Of a stretch of 64,000 nucleotides of DNA, positions 8,191-16,422 are shown one piece after another. Position numbers and translations under genes: made by a program. The stretch is from Candidatus Aminicenantota bacterium (GTDB lineage: Bacteria > Acidobacteriota > Aminicenantia > S016-38): contig JAMOUJ010000005.1 in assembly GCA_027068075.1 (NCBI GenBank), positions 310,001 through 374,000 of the forward strand. The letters are read 5' to 3'. The notes below the pieces were generated by a model. That model worked only from the letters and a program-made list of their open reading frames with translations. It had not been told where the DNA came from and ran no database searches. Each line of letters starts with the position of its first letter. Within the stretch, counting starts at the first letter, position 1.

Positions 8191-11100
8191 ATGAGAAAAC
8201 TCGCCGCTCTCCTGCTTTTCTTAATCCCAATTTCCCTCTGGGCCATCCAGGGGAAGGTCATGAGGTTCCCGGACATAAAAAACGGGAAGATAGTCTTCTC
8301 CTACGGTGGGGACCTCTGGATCGTGGACGAAAACGGAGGAACCGCCAGGCGACTCACTGCCCATCCCGGTCTTGAAATATTCCCCCGCTTCTCCCCCGAT
8401 GGCCGGTGGATCGCCTTCACCGGTCAATACGACGGGCACTTTGAGGTCTACATTATGCCCAGCCAAGGGGGAGAACCCAGAAGGTTAACCCACCTGGGAG
8501 AGATAACCACGCCGGAGAGGTTCGGGCCGGACAACCTGGTTATGGGATGGACCCCGGACGGCAAAAACATTCTTTTCCGCTCCCGCTACGGGGTCTTTGA
8601 TACATGGCTGGGTAAACTCTACCTGGTTTCCACGGAAGGCACTCCTCCCAGACCCCTGCCCCTACCCTACGGCGGACTGGCCAGTTTTTCTCCTGACGGC
8701 GAAAAAATAGCCTACAACAGAATTTTCCGGGATTTCAGGACCTGGAAAAAATACAAGGGGGGAATGGCCCAGGATGTGTGGATTTACGACCTCAAAACCC
8801 TGGCCCTGCGCAGGATAACCGAATACGAAGGCTCCGACCGTTTCCCCATGTGGGCAGAAGATAAAATTTACTTCGTCTCGGACAGGAGCCACTGGAGACT
8901 CAATCTGTTTTCCTACGATCTATCCACCGGGAAGATGACCCAACTCACCGATTTTACCGATTACGACATCATGTGGCCCAGTTACGGAGATGGGAAGATA
9001 GTGTTTGAAAAGGGCGGAGGTCTTTTCGTCTACGACACCAGGACGGGAAAAACCAGGGAAGTTAAGGTTGAAATCCCCACCGACCGCCTCTGGGCACGGG
9101 CCCATTGGGTTTCCCTCAAGGACAAAGTGGAAGAATTTGACATTTCTCCTCACGGTAAAAGGCTGGTGGTGGTAGCCAGGGGGGACATCTTCACGGTGCC
9201 CGCCAGAGAAGGGGATATTCTTCCCATTACTTCCTCGTCCAACTCCAGGGAAAGATACGCCACCTGGTCTCCCGACGGCCGGTGGATCGCCTTCGTTTCC
9301 GACATGGAAGGCGAAGACGAAATCTACATCGTGAAAAAAGACGGAGGAAAACCCATAAAAATAGCCTCCGGGGAAAAGGGATTCAAGTATTCTCTGGTCT
9401 GGTCCCCGGACAGCAAGAAAATAGCCTGGGCCGATAAAAACCTTACCCTATGGTATGCGGACATAGACGAAAAGAAGCCCCACAGGGTGGACAAGGCGAA
9501 GGTATGGGAGATCCGGGAATATACCTGGTCTCCGGATAGCCAGTGGATCGCCTACGCAAAGCCCGAGGACAACCAGTTCTCCTCTATTTTTCTATATTCC
9601 CTCAAGGAAAACAAGATCTACAGGGCAACCTCCCGGATGACCGACGATAAAAGCCCGGCCTTTGATCCCCGGGGAAGGTATCTCTTTTTCATATCCTCCA
9701 GGGATTACCATCCCACCCTGGGGCATTTTGAACTCAATTACACCTACAACAACATGGATAGGATATACGCTCTGCTTCTCCGCAGCGATGTTAAAAACCC
9801 CATGGAACCCAGGGACGACGAAGAAGGGGAAGAAAAGAAGGAGAAGGAGAAGACCAAAGGAAAAGCCCCAAAGAAGTTCTCCATAGAAGTATCGGGACTT
9901 CTTAAGAGGGTGGTGGCCTTTAAAATGAAGTCTGGAAATTACTACGGCCTATCCAGCAACGGGGATAGGGTGTTTTTCCTCTCCTCCGGAAACATGGGAC
10001 AGGGAGGAAGCCTCATGGCCTATTCCCTCAAGGACAGGAAGGCGGAGGTGCTGGTGGAAGGGGCCCGTTCTTATGCCCTATCTACCGACGGCAAGAAGAT
10101 AGCCTACAGGTCGGGGAAAACCCTGGGCATAGTGGATGCCAACTCCAGGGGGTTGAAACCCGGCGCAGGAAGGGTCAACCTTCAGAACCTCAAAACCAGG
10201 GTAAATCCCCTTCAGGAATGGAAGGAAATTTTCATGGAGGCATGGAGGCTGGAAAGGGACTTTTTCTACCTCCCCAACATGAACGGGGTGGATTGGAAGG
10301 GCATGATAAAAAGATGGGGGGTTTTAATTCCTTACATTTCCCATCGCTTTGATCTCAACTACATCATCGGGGAGATGCAGTCGGAACTGGGAACATCCCA
10401 TGCCTATGTGGGAGGAGGAGATTATCCCGAGTTCCAGAAAACCTCCACGGGATATCTGGGTGCGGACTTCGCCAAGGGGAAAAACGGGTATTACCGCATA
10501 GAAAAAATCCTGGAAGGGGCCAACTGGGAAAGCAAGTACCGCAGTCCCCTGAAGGAGCCAGGCCTGAAGGTCAAGGAGGGCGATTACCTCATAGCGATTG
10601 AAGGCCGGGAAGTAAAGTGGCCCCACAGCGTAGGGGAATTTCTGGAGGAGAGGGCCGGAAAACTTACCCGTCTTCTCATCAATTCCAGGCCTGCCAGGGA
10701 AGGGGCCTGGGAAATCAAGGTGGTACCCATAGCGGACGAAATGCCCCTGAGATATTACAACTGGGTCCTCAACAACCGGCGAAGGGTTGAGGAACTCTCC
10801 CATGGAAAACTCGGCTACCTCCACATTCCGGACATGAGTCTGGAAGGACTTAACGAATTCGTAAAGGCCTACTATGCCCAGTTTGACAAGCAGGGGATCA
10901 TCATTGATGTGAGGTTTAACGGGGGAGGGTTCGTCTCGGGCATGATCCTGGAAAGGCTCCGGCGGGTGGTGGCCGCCATGGCAGCCCCCAGAAACGCTGC
11001 CCCGGAGACCTATCCCGCCGCTGCTTACCACGGCTACTTGGCCTGCCTGGTGAACCACTACTCCGCCTCCGACGGAGACATATTCCCCTATTTCTTTAAG

Positions 11101-11397
11101 TACTACAAATTGGGGCCGGTCATAGGAACCAGAAGTTGGGGGGGCGTGGTTGGAATCCGGGGATACCGGAAACTTCTGGACGGAGGCTATATCACCACCC
11201 CGGAATTTGGCCACTACGGTCTCAGTGGAAAATGGATAATAGAAAACCACGGGGTGGATCCAGACATAGTGGTGGATAACCCTCCGGGCGACCTCGTGAA
11301 GGGAAAAGATCCTCAACTGGAAAAGGCCGTGGAAATCCTAATGGAAAAAATCAAGAAATCGCCCCCGAAACTTCCTCCCAAGCCCTACGAGAAATAA
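8191..11397 (+). CDS. Secreted tricorn protease homologue
   Basis: This 1068-residue protein has the full tricorn layout behind a signal peptide (MRKLAALLLFLIPISLWA): WD40/TolB-type propeller repeats (SPDGRWIAF and similar), a charged Lys/Glu-rich linker near residues 545-565, a helical domain, a PDZ-like domain and a C-terminal S41-type catalytic domain. The expected catalytic set is present: Ser736-His737 in GTSHA, the nucleophile Ser960 in SASDGD with Asp961 for the oxyanion hole, and Glu1018 in IIENHGVDPD. The signal peptide places this oligopeptide-processing enzyme outside the cytoplasm. It faces a TonB receptor and lies near a peptide-binding protein gene, suggesting use of external peptides. 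Confidence 0.93.
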   Translation: MRKLAALLLFLIPISLWAIQGKVMRFPDIKNGKIVFSYGGDLWIVDENGGTARRLTAHPGLEIFPRFSPDGRWIAFTGQYDGHFEVYIMPSQGGEPRRLTHLGEITTPERFGPDNLVMGWTPDGKNILFRSRYGVFDTWLGKLYLVSTEGTPPRPLPLPYGGLASFSPDGEKIAYNRIFRDFRTWKKYKGGMAQDVWIYDLKTLALRRITEYEGSDRFPMWAEDKIYFVSDRSHWRLNLFSYDLSTGKMTQLTDFTDYDIMWPSYGDGKIVFEKGGGLFVYDTRTGKTREVKVEIPTDRLWARAHWVSLKDKVEEFDISPHGKRLVVVARGDIFTVPAREGDILPITSSSNSRERYATWSPDGRWIAFVSDMEGEDEIYIVKKDGGKPIKIASGEKGFKYSLVWSPDSKKIAWADKNLTLWYADIDEKKPHRVDKAKVWEIREYTWSPDSQWIAYAKPEDNQFSSIFLYSLKENKIYRATSRMTDDKSPAFDPRGRYLFFISSRDYHPTLGHFELNYTYNNMDRIYALLLRSDVKNPMEPRDDEEGEEKKEKEKTKGKAPKKFSIEVSGLLKRVVAFKMKSGNYYGLSSNGDRVFFLSSGNMGQGGSLMAYSLKDRKAEVLVEGARSYALSTDGKKIAYRSGKTLGIVDANSRGLKPGAGRVNLQNLKTRVNPLQEWKEIFMEAWRLERDFFYLPNMNGVDWKGMIKRWGVLIPYISHRFDLNYIIGEMQSELGTSHAYVGGGDYPEFQKTSTGYLGADFAKGKNGYYRIEKILEGANWESKYRSPLKEPGLKVKEGDYLIAIEGREVKWPHSVGEFLEERAGKLTRLLINSRPAREGAWEIKVVPIADEMPLRYYNWVLNNRRRVEELSHGKLGYLHIPDMSLEGLNEFVKAYYAQFDKQGIIIDVRFNGGGFVSGMILERLRRVVAAMAAPRNAAPETYPAAAYHGYLACLVNHYSASDGDIFPYFFKYYKLGPVIGTRSWGGVVGIRGYRKLLDGGYITTPEFGHYGLSGKWIIENHGVDPDIVVDNPPGDLVKGKDPQLEKAVEILMEKIKKSPPKLPPKPYEK

Positions 11398-11405
11398 GAA
11401 AATTT

Positions 11406-11428
11406 GGTGGAGGGGGGCCCCCTCCACC
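11406..11428. terminator. Strong hairpin between convergent genes
   Basis: Two perfect 11-nt arms (GGTGGAGGGGG and CCCCCTCCACC) flank one base in the 35-nt gap between the tricorn gene and the convergent TonB receptor gene. Read on the minus strand the stem is followed by AAATTTTCTTATT, so it best serves as a terminator of the TonB operon. On the plus strand the following sequence is not T-rich, but the stem could still stop read-through or protect the 3' end. Confidence 0.6.
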
Positions 11429-11432
11429 GCCC

Positions 11433-13991
11433 TCAATAATTAAACCTTATACCCAGCACCACTTCCCGTCCTCCCCGGCGGACAAGGGGGGTCAGGAAGG
11501 AGGAAGAAGGATAAAAATGACCGTCCTCGGTGAGGAGCCCCTGATATCCCCTTAACTCCACCTCATGGGACCAGTTAAGGGCGTTGTTCAGCCTGAGGTA
11601 AACGGTGAGCCCCTTCCATCTATAGGAGGCGGAAAGGTTAAGGGTTCTGTAGGGGCTGGAGGTCTCGTAACCCCGGGGGGAAAGAACTATCTTTTGTAAA
11701 TTAAAGGGAGGGGTCCTGTGGGTCAGCAGATAAACCCATCGGCCGTAGGGTCTTGCTTCTCCCTGGCTGTAGAGCGCAGTGAAGGAAAAATTCCGGAAGG
11801 GAACCACGGTTACCCCTCCCAGAAGGGAAAGGGTGGAAAAACTTGACTTCAGGTTTGTAGCCTGATTGGGCGAATATATAAAGGGGTAGGAAGGTCCCCA
11901 GTATCCTGTTTTTTTGGAGTAAACCGCTTCCATGAAGAAGGAATACCCTCCCCGGAGATAACGGCGCAGGTGGAAGCGTATGTTGCGGGAAAGGGCGGAC
12001 AGGTCCTTCAATTGAAACGGGGAAAAGGCCCAGGAGAACTCCTTAACATCCTCGGTGGGAAGGAAGTAGTAAAAGGGAAATTCCCCGTCGTCTGCCGTGC
12101 CCATGATCCCATCGGGCCCGGGCTCCCTGAGCATTTCCTCGGCCCACCATGCGGATTCTTTTTGATAACTCAATTTAGAATTCAAAATGCCCGCCCGGTT
12201 GCTGTAATTTTCTATCCAGAGGCTGATGCCGTAAAAAAGTCCACCGGTCTCCCCTTGGAAACCGAGGAGGATAACATCGGTAAATTCGGTGGGGAAGGAG
12301 GAAGAAGGCGAAACCGGAGGGAAAATCACCCTTTCAAGGACCTCTTCAGGGGCCATGTTCCCATCCCCGTTGGAATCCCTCCAGAAGACATCGGCCCACC
12401 CCTGAAAATAGGGGTAAAACATGGTCATTTCCTTCACATCCAGAGGTTTTGCGAACCTGGAAATTCCACCCTCAAGATACAGGCCCTCCTGGATTCTGTA
12501 AGAAAACCCCAACCTGATTCCAAAGCCCTCGGTGGAAACCCCAGGGAAGGAATAGATCAACCGCCGTGAAAAAATATCCTGGTTCCTTTCTCCGTTCAGG
12601 AAGGTCCAGGCGGCAAGACCCTCCTTAACCCCGGCTCCGTAACGGCTGTGATAATTGTCGTACCTTATACCGGTAAAGAGGTTAAGTCTTCCAAAATTCC
12701 AGGTATCCTGAACGAACAGGGATATGTGGTGAAAACGGCTGGAATGCCCTTCGTTTCCATAGGGATAAATCCTCCACCATAGAAAATCGGCCCCGGGGTA
12801 AGCGCCATCTCCTCCGTAGGAAAACTTAAGGACGGGTTCCGGGCTCCACCTTCTCTGCCACAGGGTCATGTACTCAAACCCCGCGCCGAAATATATGGAA
12901 TGCTGGGCCGAGGCCAGGCGGTCAAAGAAGAGTTTCCCTTCCAAGGCCAGGTGGTATCTCCTAAGCCGGGTCCTGTAGTTTAAAAACGGGCGGAAGGGAA
13001 AACGGGAAAGATCTATCTCCGGACGGGTCCCAGGAACCTCCTCCCGACTCTCCTTGGTCTCCACCCCGGCGGAAAAGAGAAGAGGGGAATTCATGCCTTC
13101 CCCCAGGGTGAGACCAAAATCCCTCTGGTCAAAAACCAGGGAAGGCAATTCCTCTGGGATAAAATACGGCCTTTTCCACTTCCACTCCTGCGGCTCTTCC
13201 CTGCGGGAGACCATGGCATAAAAACCAAGTTTTTTGAAGCCAGCCCTGGAGAAAAACGACTTCACCTCTCTGGAGAATCCCTCCCTATCCTCCGAAAGAA
13301 CCAGGGCGGTGAAAGCCCCGTGGAATCCGGAATAGCCTCCGGACCCGCTGAGGGAAAGGTCGTGGAACTCATGGGAAGGCCCGGAGGTCTTAAAGGAGGG
13401 GGAAAGCACCTGGTAGTTTAAAGAAAAGGATGGTGGAGAAAAGAAATAAGCGTGCTTTCCTGGACGCTCCTCCTCCACATGGGCCCGGTTCCTTGAAAGG
13501 GACAGGAAACTGCCCAGGGCAGGAACTGGCTCCGCCAGGGGCTCCAGAAAATGCCCCCGGGATAATTCCCTGCCGTTCACATAAAATCTATCCTCATCCT
13601 CTAAAATGGTTCTGGAGACTGTGATGCTCTGAAGGGGATCTAGGGTAAGAACCGGCCAGAACTCCCTGCCGGGGAGCCGCTGTATTCCCCTGGGGCAGGT
13701 TTTCGCCCCGAGTTTTAAACCCATCCTGTAGGAATTAACCTCTCCGGGAAGAACCTCCACTTCCCCTTCCCTGAAACAGAATCCCTTTAACCGGGCTTCT
13801 ATCCTGTAATTTCCCGGGGGAAGTTCCACCTCTATGATTCCACTCTCCCCGGCGAAGAAGGAAAGGATCTTCTTGCCCTTAATTTTCGCCCGGACTCCGG
13901 GGAGGGGATTGGAAAATTCGTCCACAAAACTTATCCTCAAGGTGGCGGGAAAAAGAAAAACAGGAAGCAATAGCAAAATCAGTTTCTTCAT
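11433..13991 (-). CDS. TonB-dependent receptor-like outer-membrane protein with carboxypeptidase-like N-domain
   Basis: This 852-residue protein starts with a signal peptide (MKKLILLLLPVFLFPA), then a small beta-sandwich of the carboxypeptidase-regulatory type (residues about 18-100, with NPLPGVRAKIKG and PPGNYRIEARLKGF). A reduced plug-like region and many amphipathic beta-strands rich in Tyr/Phe/Arg follow. It ends VVLGIRFNY, as outer-membrane barrels do with a terminal aromatic. The frame extends to a TTG at 14027 directly after the previous stop. I prefer the ATG at 13991 because the signal peptide then starts at residue 1. Neither start has a Shine-Dalgarno sequence. The ligand is unknown; the adjacent peptide-binding protein suggests peptides. 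Confidence 0.82.
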   Translation of the reverse strand: MKKLILLLLPVFLFPATLRISFVDEFSNPLPGVRAKIKGKKILSFFAGESGIIEVELPPGNYRIEARLKGFCFREGEVEVLPGEVNSYRMGLKLGAKTCPRGIQRLPGREFWPVLTLDPLQSITVSRTILEDEDRFYVNGRELSRGHFLEPLAEPVPALGSFLSLSRNRAHVEEERPGKHAYFFSPPSFSLNYQVLSPSFKTSGPSHEFHDLSLSGSGGYSGFHGAFTALVLSEDREGFSREVKSFFSRAGFKKLGFYAMVSRREEPQEWKWKRPYFIPEELPSLVFDQRDFGLTLGEGMNSPLLFSAGVETKESREEVPGTRPEIDLSRFPFRPFLNYRTRLRRYHLALEGKLFFDRLASAQHSIYFGAGFEYMTLWQRRWSPEPVLKFSYGGDGAYPGADFLWWRIYPYGNEGHSSRFHHISLFVQDTWNFGRLNLFTGIRYDNYHSRYGAGVKEGLAAWTFLNGERNQDIFSRRLIYSFPGVSTEGFGIRLGFSYRIQEGLYLEGGISRFAKPLDVKEMTMFYPYFQGWADVFWRDSNGDGNMAPEEVLERVIFPPVSPSSSFPTEFTDVILLGFQGETGGLFYGISLWIENYSNRAGILNSKLSYQKESAWWAEEMLREPGPDGIMGTADDGEFPFYYFLPTEDVKEFSWAFSPFQLKDLSALSRNIRFHLRRYLRGGYSFFMEAVYSKKTGYWGPSYPFIYSPNQATNLKSSFSTLSLLGGVTVVPFRNFSFTALYSQGEARPYGRWVYLLTHRTPPFNLQKIVLSPRGYETSSPYRTLNLSASYRWKGLTVYLRLNNALNWSHEVELRGYQGLLTEDGHFYPSSSFLTPLVRRGGREVVLGIRFNY

Positions 13992-14027
13992 GGGGGAAAG
14001 GATAGAAAAATGAGAGGCAAAAATCAA

Positions 14028-15314
14028 CTATTGAACGATGGATCGGAAGGGGGAGGCGGAGGAGAAGGAGGTCTCAAAGGGTGCCCATCCGAGTCCTCTT
14101 CTCACCGCTATGGGATAAAGGCTCACATAAAGTGGCAGGAAGGGGAGGTCCCGGAGAAAGATTTCATGCCCCCTTTTCCAGTCTCCCTTGGATAGGGCTC
14201 TGTCCATTTCCCGGGAGCAATAACCGAAATAATTAACCGCTCCTCCACATCCCAAAACCTCCTTGAGATCCGAAGGAAAGTCCAGGGAAAACCCTGAGAG
14301 GGCCAGGGAAAAATTCCCTGCCCTCAGCCTTTTTATAAAAATTCCCCTTTCCAGGCTCAGAACACGAACCCTCAGGGGAGCCAGGGCCGATTGTATTAAC
14401 TGGGCCAGAAGGAGCCTCTCCCTCATGGCCGGAACCATAAGGGTAAGATGACGGGTAGGGATTTTTCCTTTGCATTCCAGACGAATGTCCGGGAAGGGAA
14501 ACCAGACCTGGAAGGGCGAAGTAATGGGCCTTGCAAACCCCGAAGAGAGGGAAGAGAAGTCAACCCCCCTGAGCCTTTCCGCCACCCAGCACCTCTGGGA
14601 AGGAGAGAGACCCCGAAAACCCAGGTAGAGAAAGGCTGGCCTGGATATTTTGTATATCTTAAAACCCCTCCCCGGGAGGTTTCCCCGGGAGCACAAGCAA
14701 ACATCGCCCTGGCCGGCCTCCATCATCATCCGACGGGTTACAGGATCTGGAACCTCCAGGAGAACTATTTTCTGAAAACTGGTTTTCAGGGGAAAGGACT
14801 TTCTCCTTTCCAGAACTATCTTGGCCGGGGAAGTTTTCACAACCCTGTAGGGACCGGAAAAGGGCAATCGTTTGAGTTCCTCCGGGGGACTCCTCCTCAG
14901 AATTCTCTCGGGCAACACCGGGGTTAAAAAATGATATTTCTCCGGTGGGGATGGAAAGAAAATCACCACCCTTTTTCCCCGGGCATAGGCCTTTATTCCC
15001 TTCCAGTAAGGATGCGTGGGGTTTTTCCTGTAGTGGGCCAGGAAATTATAGGTAAAGGCGATGTCCCCGGCGGAAAGGGGTTCCCCTCCTTCCCAGGTAA
15101 AACCCTCAAGAACCTCCAGCACCGCCCTTTGTCCTTGGAGACTCACCAGGCGGGCGGCGTAGTTCTTAACCTCTCCCCGGGAGCCCAGCCTCAGGGGAGA
15201 AACATAAAGCATCTCCACCACGGCGGTGTGCCCTTCTTGATTCAGAAAAAGGGGGTTCAAACCCGGAGGCAGGGAGGGCAGAAGAATTACCGCCGACAAA
15301 ATCAAGCCCTTCAT
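14028..15314 (-). CDS. Family 5 (oligopeptide/dipeptide-type) ABC substrate-binding protein
   Basis: A 428-residue exported binding protein of the SBP_bac_5 family, which captures peptides, nickel or sugars for DppBC/OppBC-type permeases. Recognisable elements are the N-terminal secretion signal, FTWEGGEPLSAGDIAFTYNF (the family 'W.dG.plta.Dv.ft' pattern) and a C-terminal NYFGYCSREMD segment. It is short for the family (about 500 residues) and has no lipobox. AAGGAGGGT precedes the ATG. It lies in an operon with tsaB, rimI and the TonB receptor, while the only dppB/dppC genes in the window are about 47 kb away. Whether they work together is unknown. Confidence 0.82.
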   Translation of the reverse strand: MKGLILSAVILLPSLPPGLNPLFLNQEGHTAVVEMLYVSPLRLGSRGEVKNYAARLVSLQGQRAVLEVLEGFTWEGGEPLSAGDIAFTYNFLAHYRKNPTHPYWKGIKAYARGKRVVIFFPSPPEKYHFLTPVLPERILRRSPPEELKRLPFSGPYRVVKTSPAKIVLERRKSFPLKTSFQKIVLLEVPDPVTRRMMMEAGQGDVCLCSRGNLPGRGFKIYKISRPAFLYLGFRGLSPSQRCWVAERLRGVDFSSLSSGFARPITSPFQVWFPFPDIRLECKGKIPTRHLTLMVPAMRERLLLAQLIQSALAPLRVRVLSLERGIFIKRLRAGNFSLALSGFSLDFPSDLKEVLGCGGAVNYFGYCSREMDRALSKGDWKRGHEIFLRDLPFLPLYVSLYPIAVRRGLGWAPFETSFSSASPFRSIVQ

Positions 15315-15316
15315 TT

Positions 15317-15751
15317 TTACCCTCCTTGTTTGGCCATTATCAGGGCATCTTCCCTGGGAAAACTGTAATAATCCTTTTTTTCTCCCAGGATCCGAAAACC
15401 GTGTTTTTCGTAAAGTCTCACGGCGGCCTGGTTGGATTTCCTCACTTCCAGGATAAAATAGGAGGCCCGACCTTCCACTTCAAAACACCTCCGGAGCAGG
15501 GCCGAGGCGATCCCCCTTTTGCGGTGCTCCCTGGCCACCGCCAGGTTCAAAATGTGAACTTCCCCGAGAATGTTCCTCCAGATAATGTATCCCTTAACCG
15601 CCCCGGCCTCCTCCCACACCAGAACCCTGGAATACCGATTTTCCAACTCGGAAAGAAAGGCCTGGGAACTCCAGGGATTTGAAAAGGAGGCCTTCTCTAT
15701 GGCCATCACCTCCTCCAGGTCCTCCTTTTTCATCTCCCTTATTTTCCCCAT
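15317..15751 (-). CDS. rimI: Ribosomal-protein-alanine N-acetyltransferase
   Basis: A 144-residue GNAT acetyltransferase. It has IREMKKEDLEEVMAIEKASFSNPW at the N-terminus, the acetyl-CoA binding pattern REHRKRGIASALL (R/QxxGxG/A) and the RimI-typical ILEVRKSNQAAVRLYEKHGF. RimI acetylates the N-terminal alanine of ribosomal protein S18 using acetyl-CoA in the cytoplasm. It overlaps the end of tsaB by 13 nt, a very common bacterial pairing. Confidence 0.92.
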   Translation of the reverse strand: MGKIREMKKEDLEEVMAIEKASFSNPWSSQAFLSELENRYSRVLVWEEAGAVKGYIIWRNILGEVHILNLAVAREHRKRGIASALLRRCFEVEGRASYFILEVRKSNQAAVRLYEKHGFRILGEKKDYYSFPREDALIMAKQGG

Positions 15752-16392
15752 TTTTTTATCTCAGCATCCGAAGCCCGGAGGTAAAGGGGATAAATGTCCC
15801 TGGGATCTCTGATAACCTTCCCCTCGTCCCCCAGGGCGTATCCGATAAGGCCCACCTCGTAGGCCACGAAAAGGCTCCTTCCGGAAATCCTTGCCCCGGG
15901 TCGCCTCTCCTGAATTTTTTCCCGAAACCTCAGGGCCGCATCCCCTATGAAAACCTCCGCCTCCAGGGAAACGAACTCCTCCACCGGAAGGGCCCTGGGG
16001 CCATCAAGCCTCCTTCCATCCCGGTAAAGGGCGGAGTAAACCTCTCCCTTCTTGGCGTCTATCCCCACCGCCACCACACCCTCCTCCTTCAACGCCAGGG
16101 CGTCCAGGGAAACCACCGGGGCAAAGGGTTTTTTCAGGGAAAAACAAAGGGCCTTGGCGGTGGACAATCCCACCCTGATCCCGGTAAAGGAACCTGGTCC
16201 CACGGTGGCCGCCACCAGATCCAGGTCCTCCTTTCCGAGACCGAGAAAATCTAACAGGGCTTCCACCGCCGGCAGAAGGACCGAGGAATGAAGAAGGCCT
16301 ACATTAAGGTTCACCTCCCCCAGAAGTCGCCGGTCCTCCAGGACCGCCACCGAAGGATAGGGAGTGGATGTGTCCCATGCCAGAATTTTCAT
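15739..16392 (-). CDS. tsaB: tRNA t6A biosynthesis protein TsaB
   Basis: This 217-residue ASKHA-fold protein partners TsaD and TsaE in making N6-threonylcarbamoyladenosine at position 37 of ANN-decoding tRNAs. Signatures are AWDTSTPYPSVAVL at the N-terminus and VGPGSFTGIRVGLSTAKAL in the middle. It heads a minus-strand operon tsaB-rimI-binding protein-TonB receptor. The ATG at 16392 has no Shine-Dalgarno sequence, and a perfect TATAAT ends only 6 nt upstream, so translation is probably leaderless. It is divergent from uppS across a 30-bp gap. Confidence 0.95.
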   Translation of the reverse strand: MKILAWDTSTPYPSVAVLEDRRLLGEVNLNVGLLHSSVLLPAVEALLDFLGLGKEDLDLVAATVGPGSFTGIRVGLSTAKALCFSLKKPFAPVVSLDALALKEEGVVAVGIDAKKGEVYSALYRDGRRLDGPRALPVEEFVSLEAEVFIGDAALRFREKIQERRPGARISGRSLFVAYEVGLIGYALGDEGKVIRDPRDIYPLYLRASDAEIKKWGK

Positions 16393-16401
16393 GTGAAAAT
16401 T
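16384..16401. repeat. 18-bp palindrome over the tsaB start
   Basis: Perfect 8-nt arms AATTTTCA and TGAAAATT flank a TG centre. The palindrome covers the tsaB start codon and touches its -10 box, and sits at the -35 distance of the uppS promoter. It could be an operator acting on both genes, or a chance result of the AT-rich gap. Confidence 0.35.
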
Positions 16402-16404
16402 ATA
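16399..16404 (-). promoter_or_regulatory. tsaB -10 box, leaderless spacing
   Basis: On the minus strand TATAAT is followed by TTTCAC and then the tsaB ATG. Six nt separate the box from the ATG, so the predicted transcription start is at the initiation codon. Confidence 0.7.
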
Positions 16405-16409
16405 CTTTG

Positions 16410-16415
16410 TATAAT
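16410..16415 (+). promoter_or_regulatory. uppS -10 box, leaderless spacing
   Basis: TATAAT is followed by 7 nt (AGGGATT) and the uppS ATG at 16423. The predicted start site falls on or next to the ATG, leaving no room for a ribosome-binding site. The -35 is not obvious (TTTCAT at 17-nt spacing). Confidence 0.7.
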
Positions 16416-16422
16416 AGGGATT

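Noticed and set aside
10324-11316. 330-codon open frame antisense to the tricorn gene
   Set aside because: It mirrors the codon bias of the tricorn catalytic domain, has no ribosome-binding site or family resemblance, and the plus-strand gene is certain.
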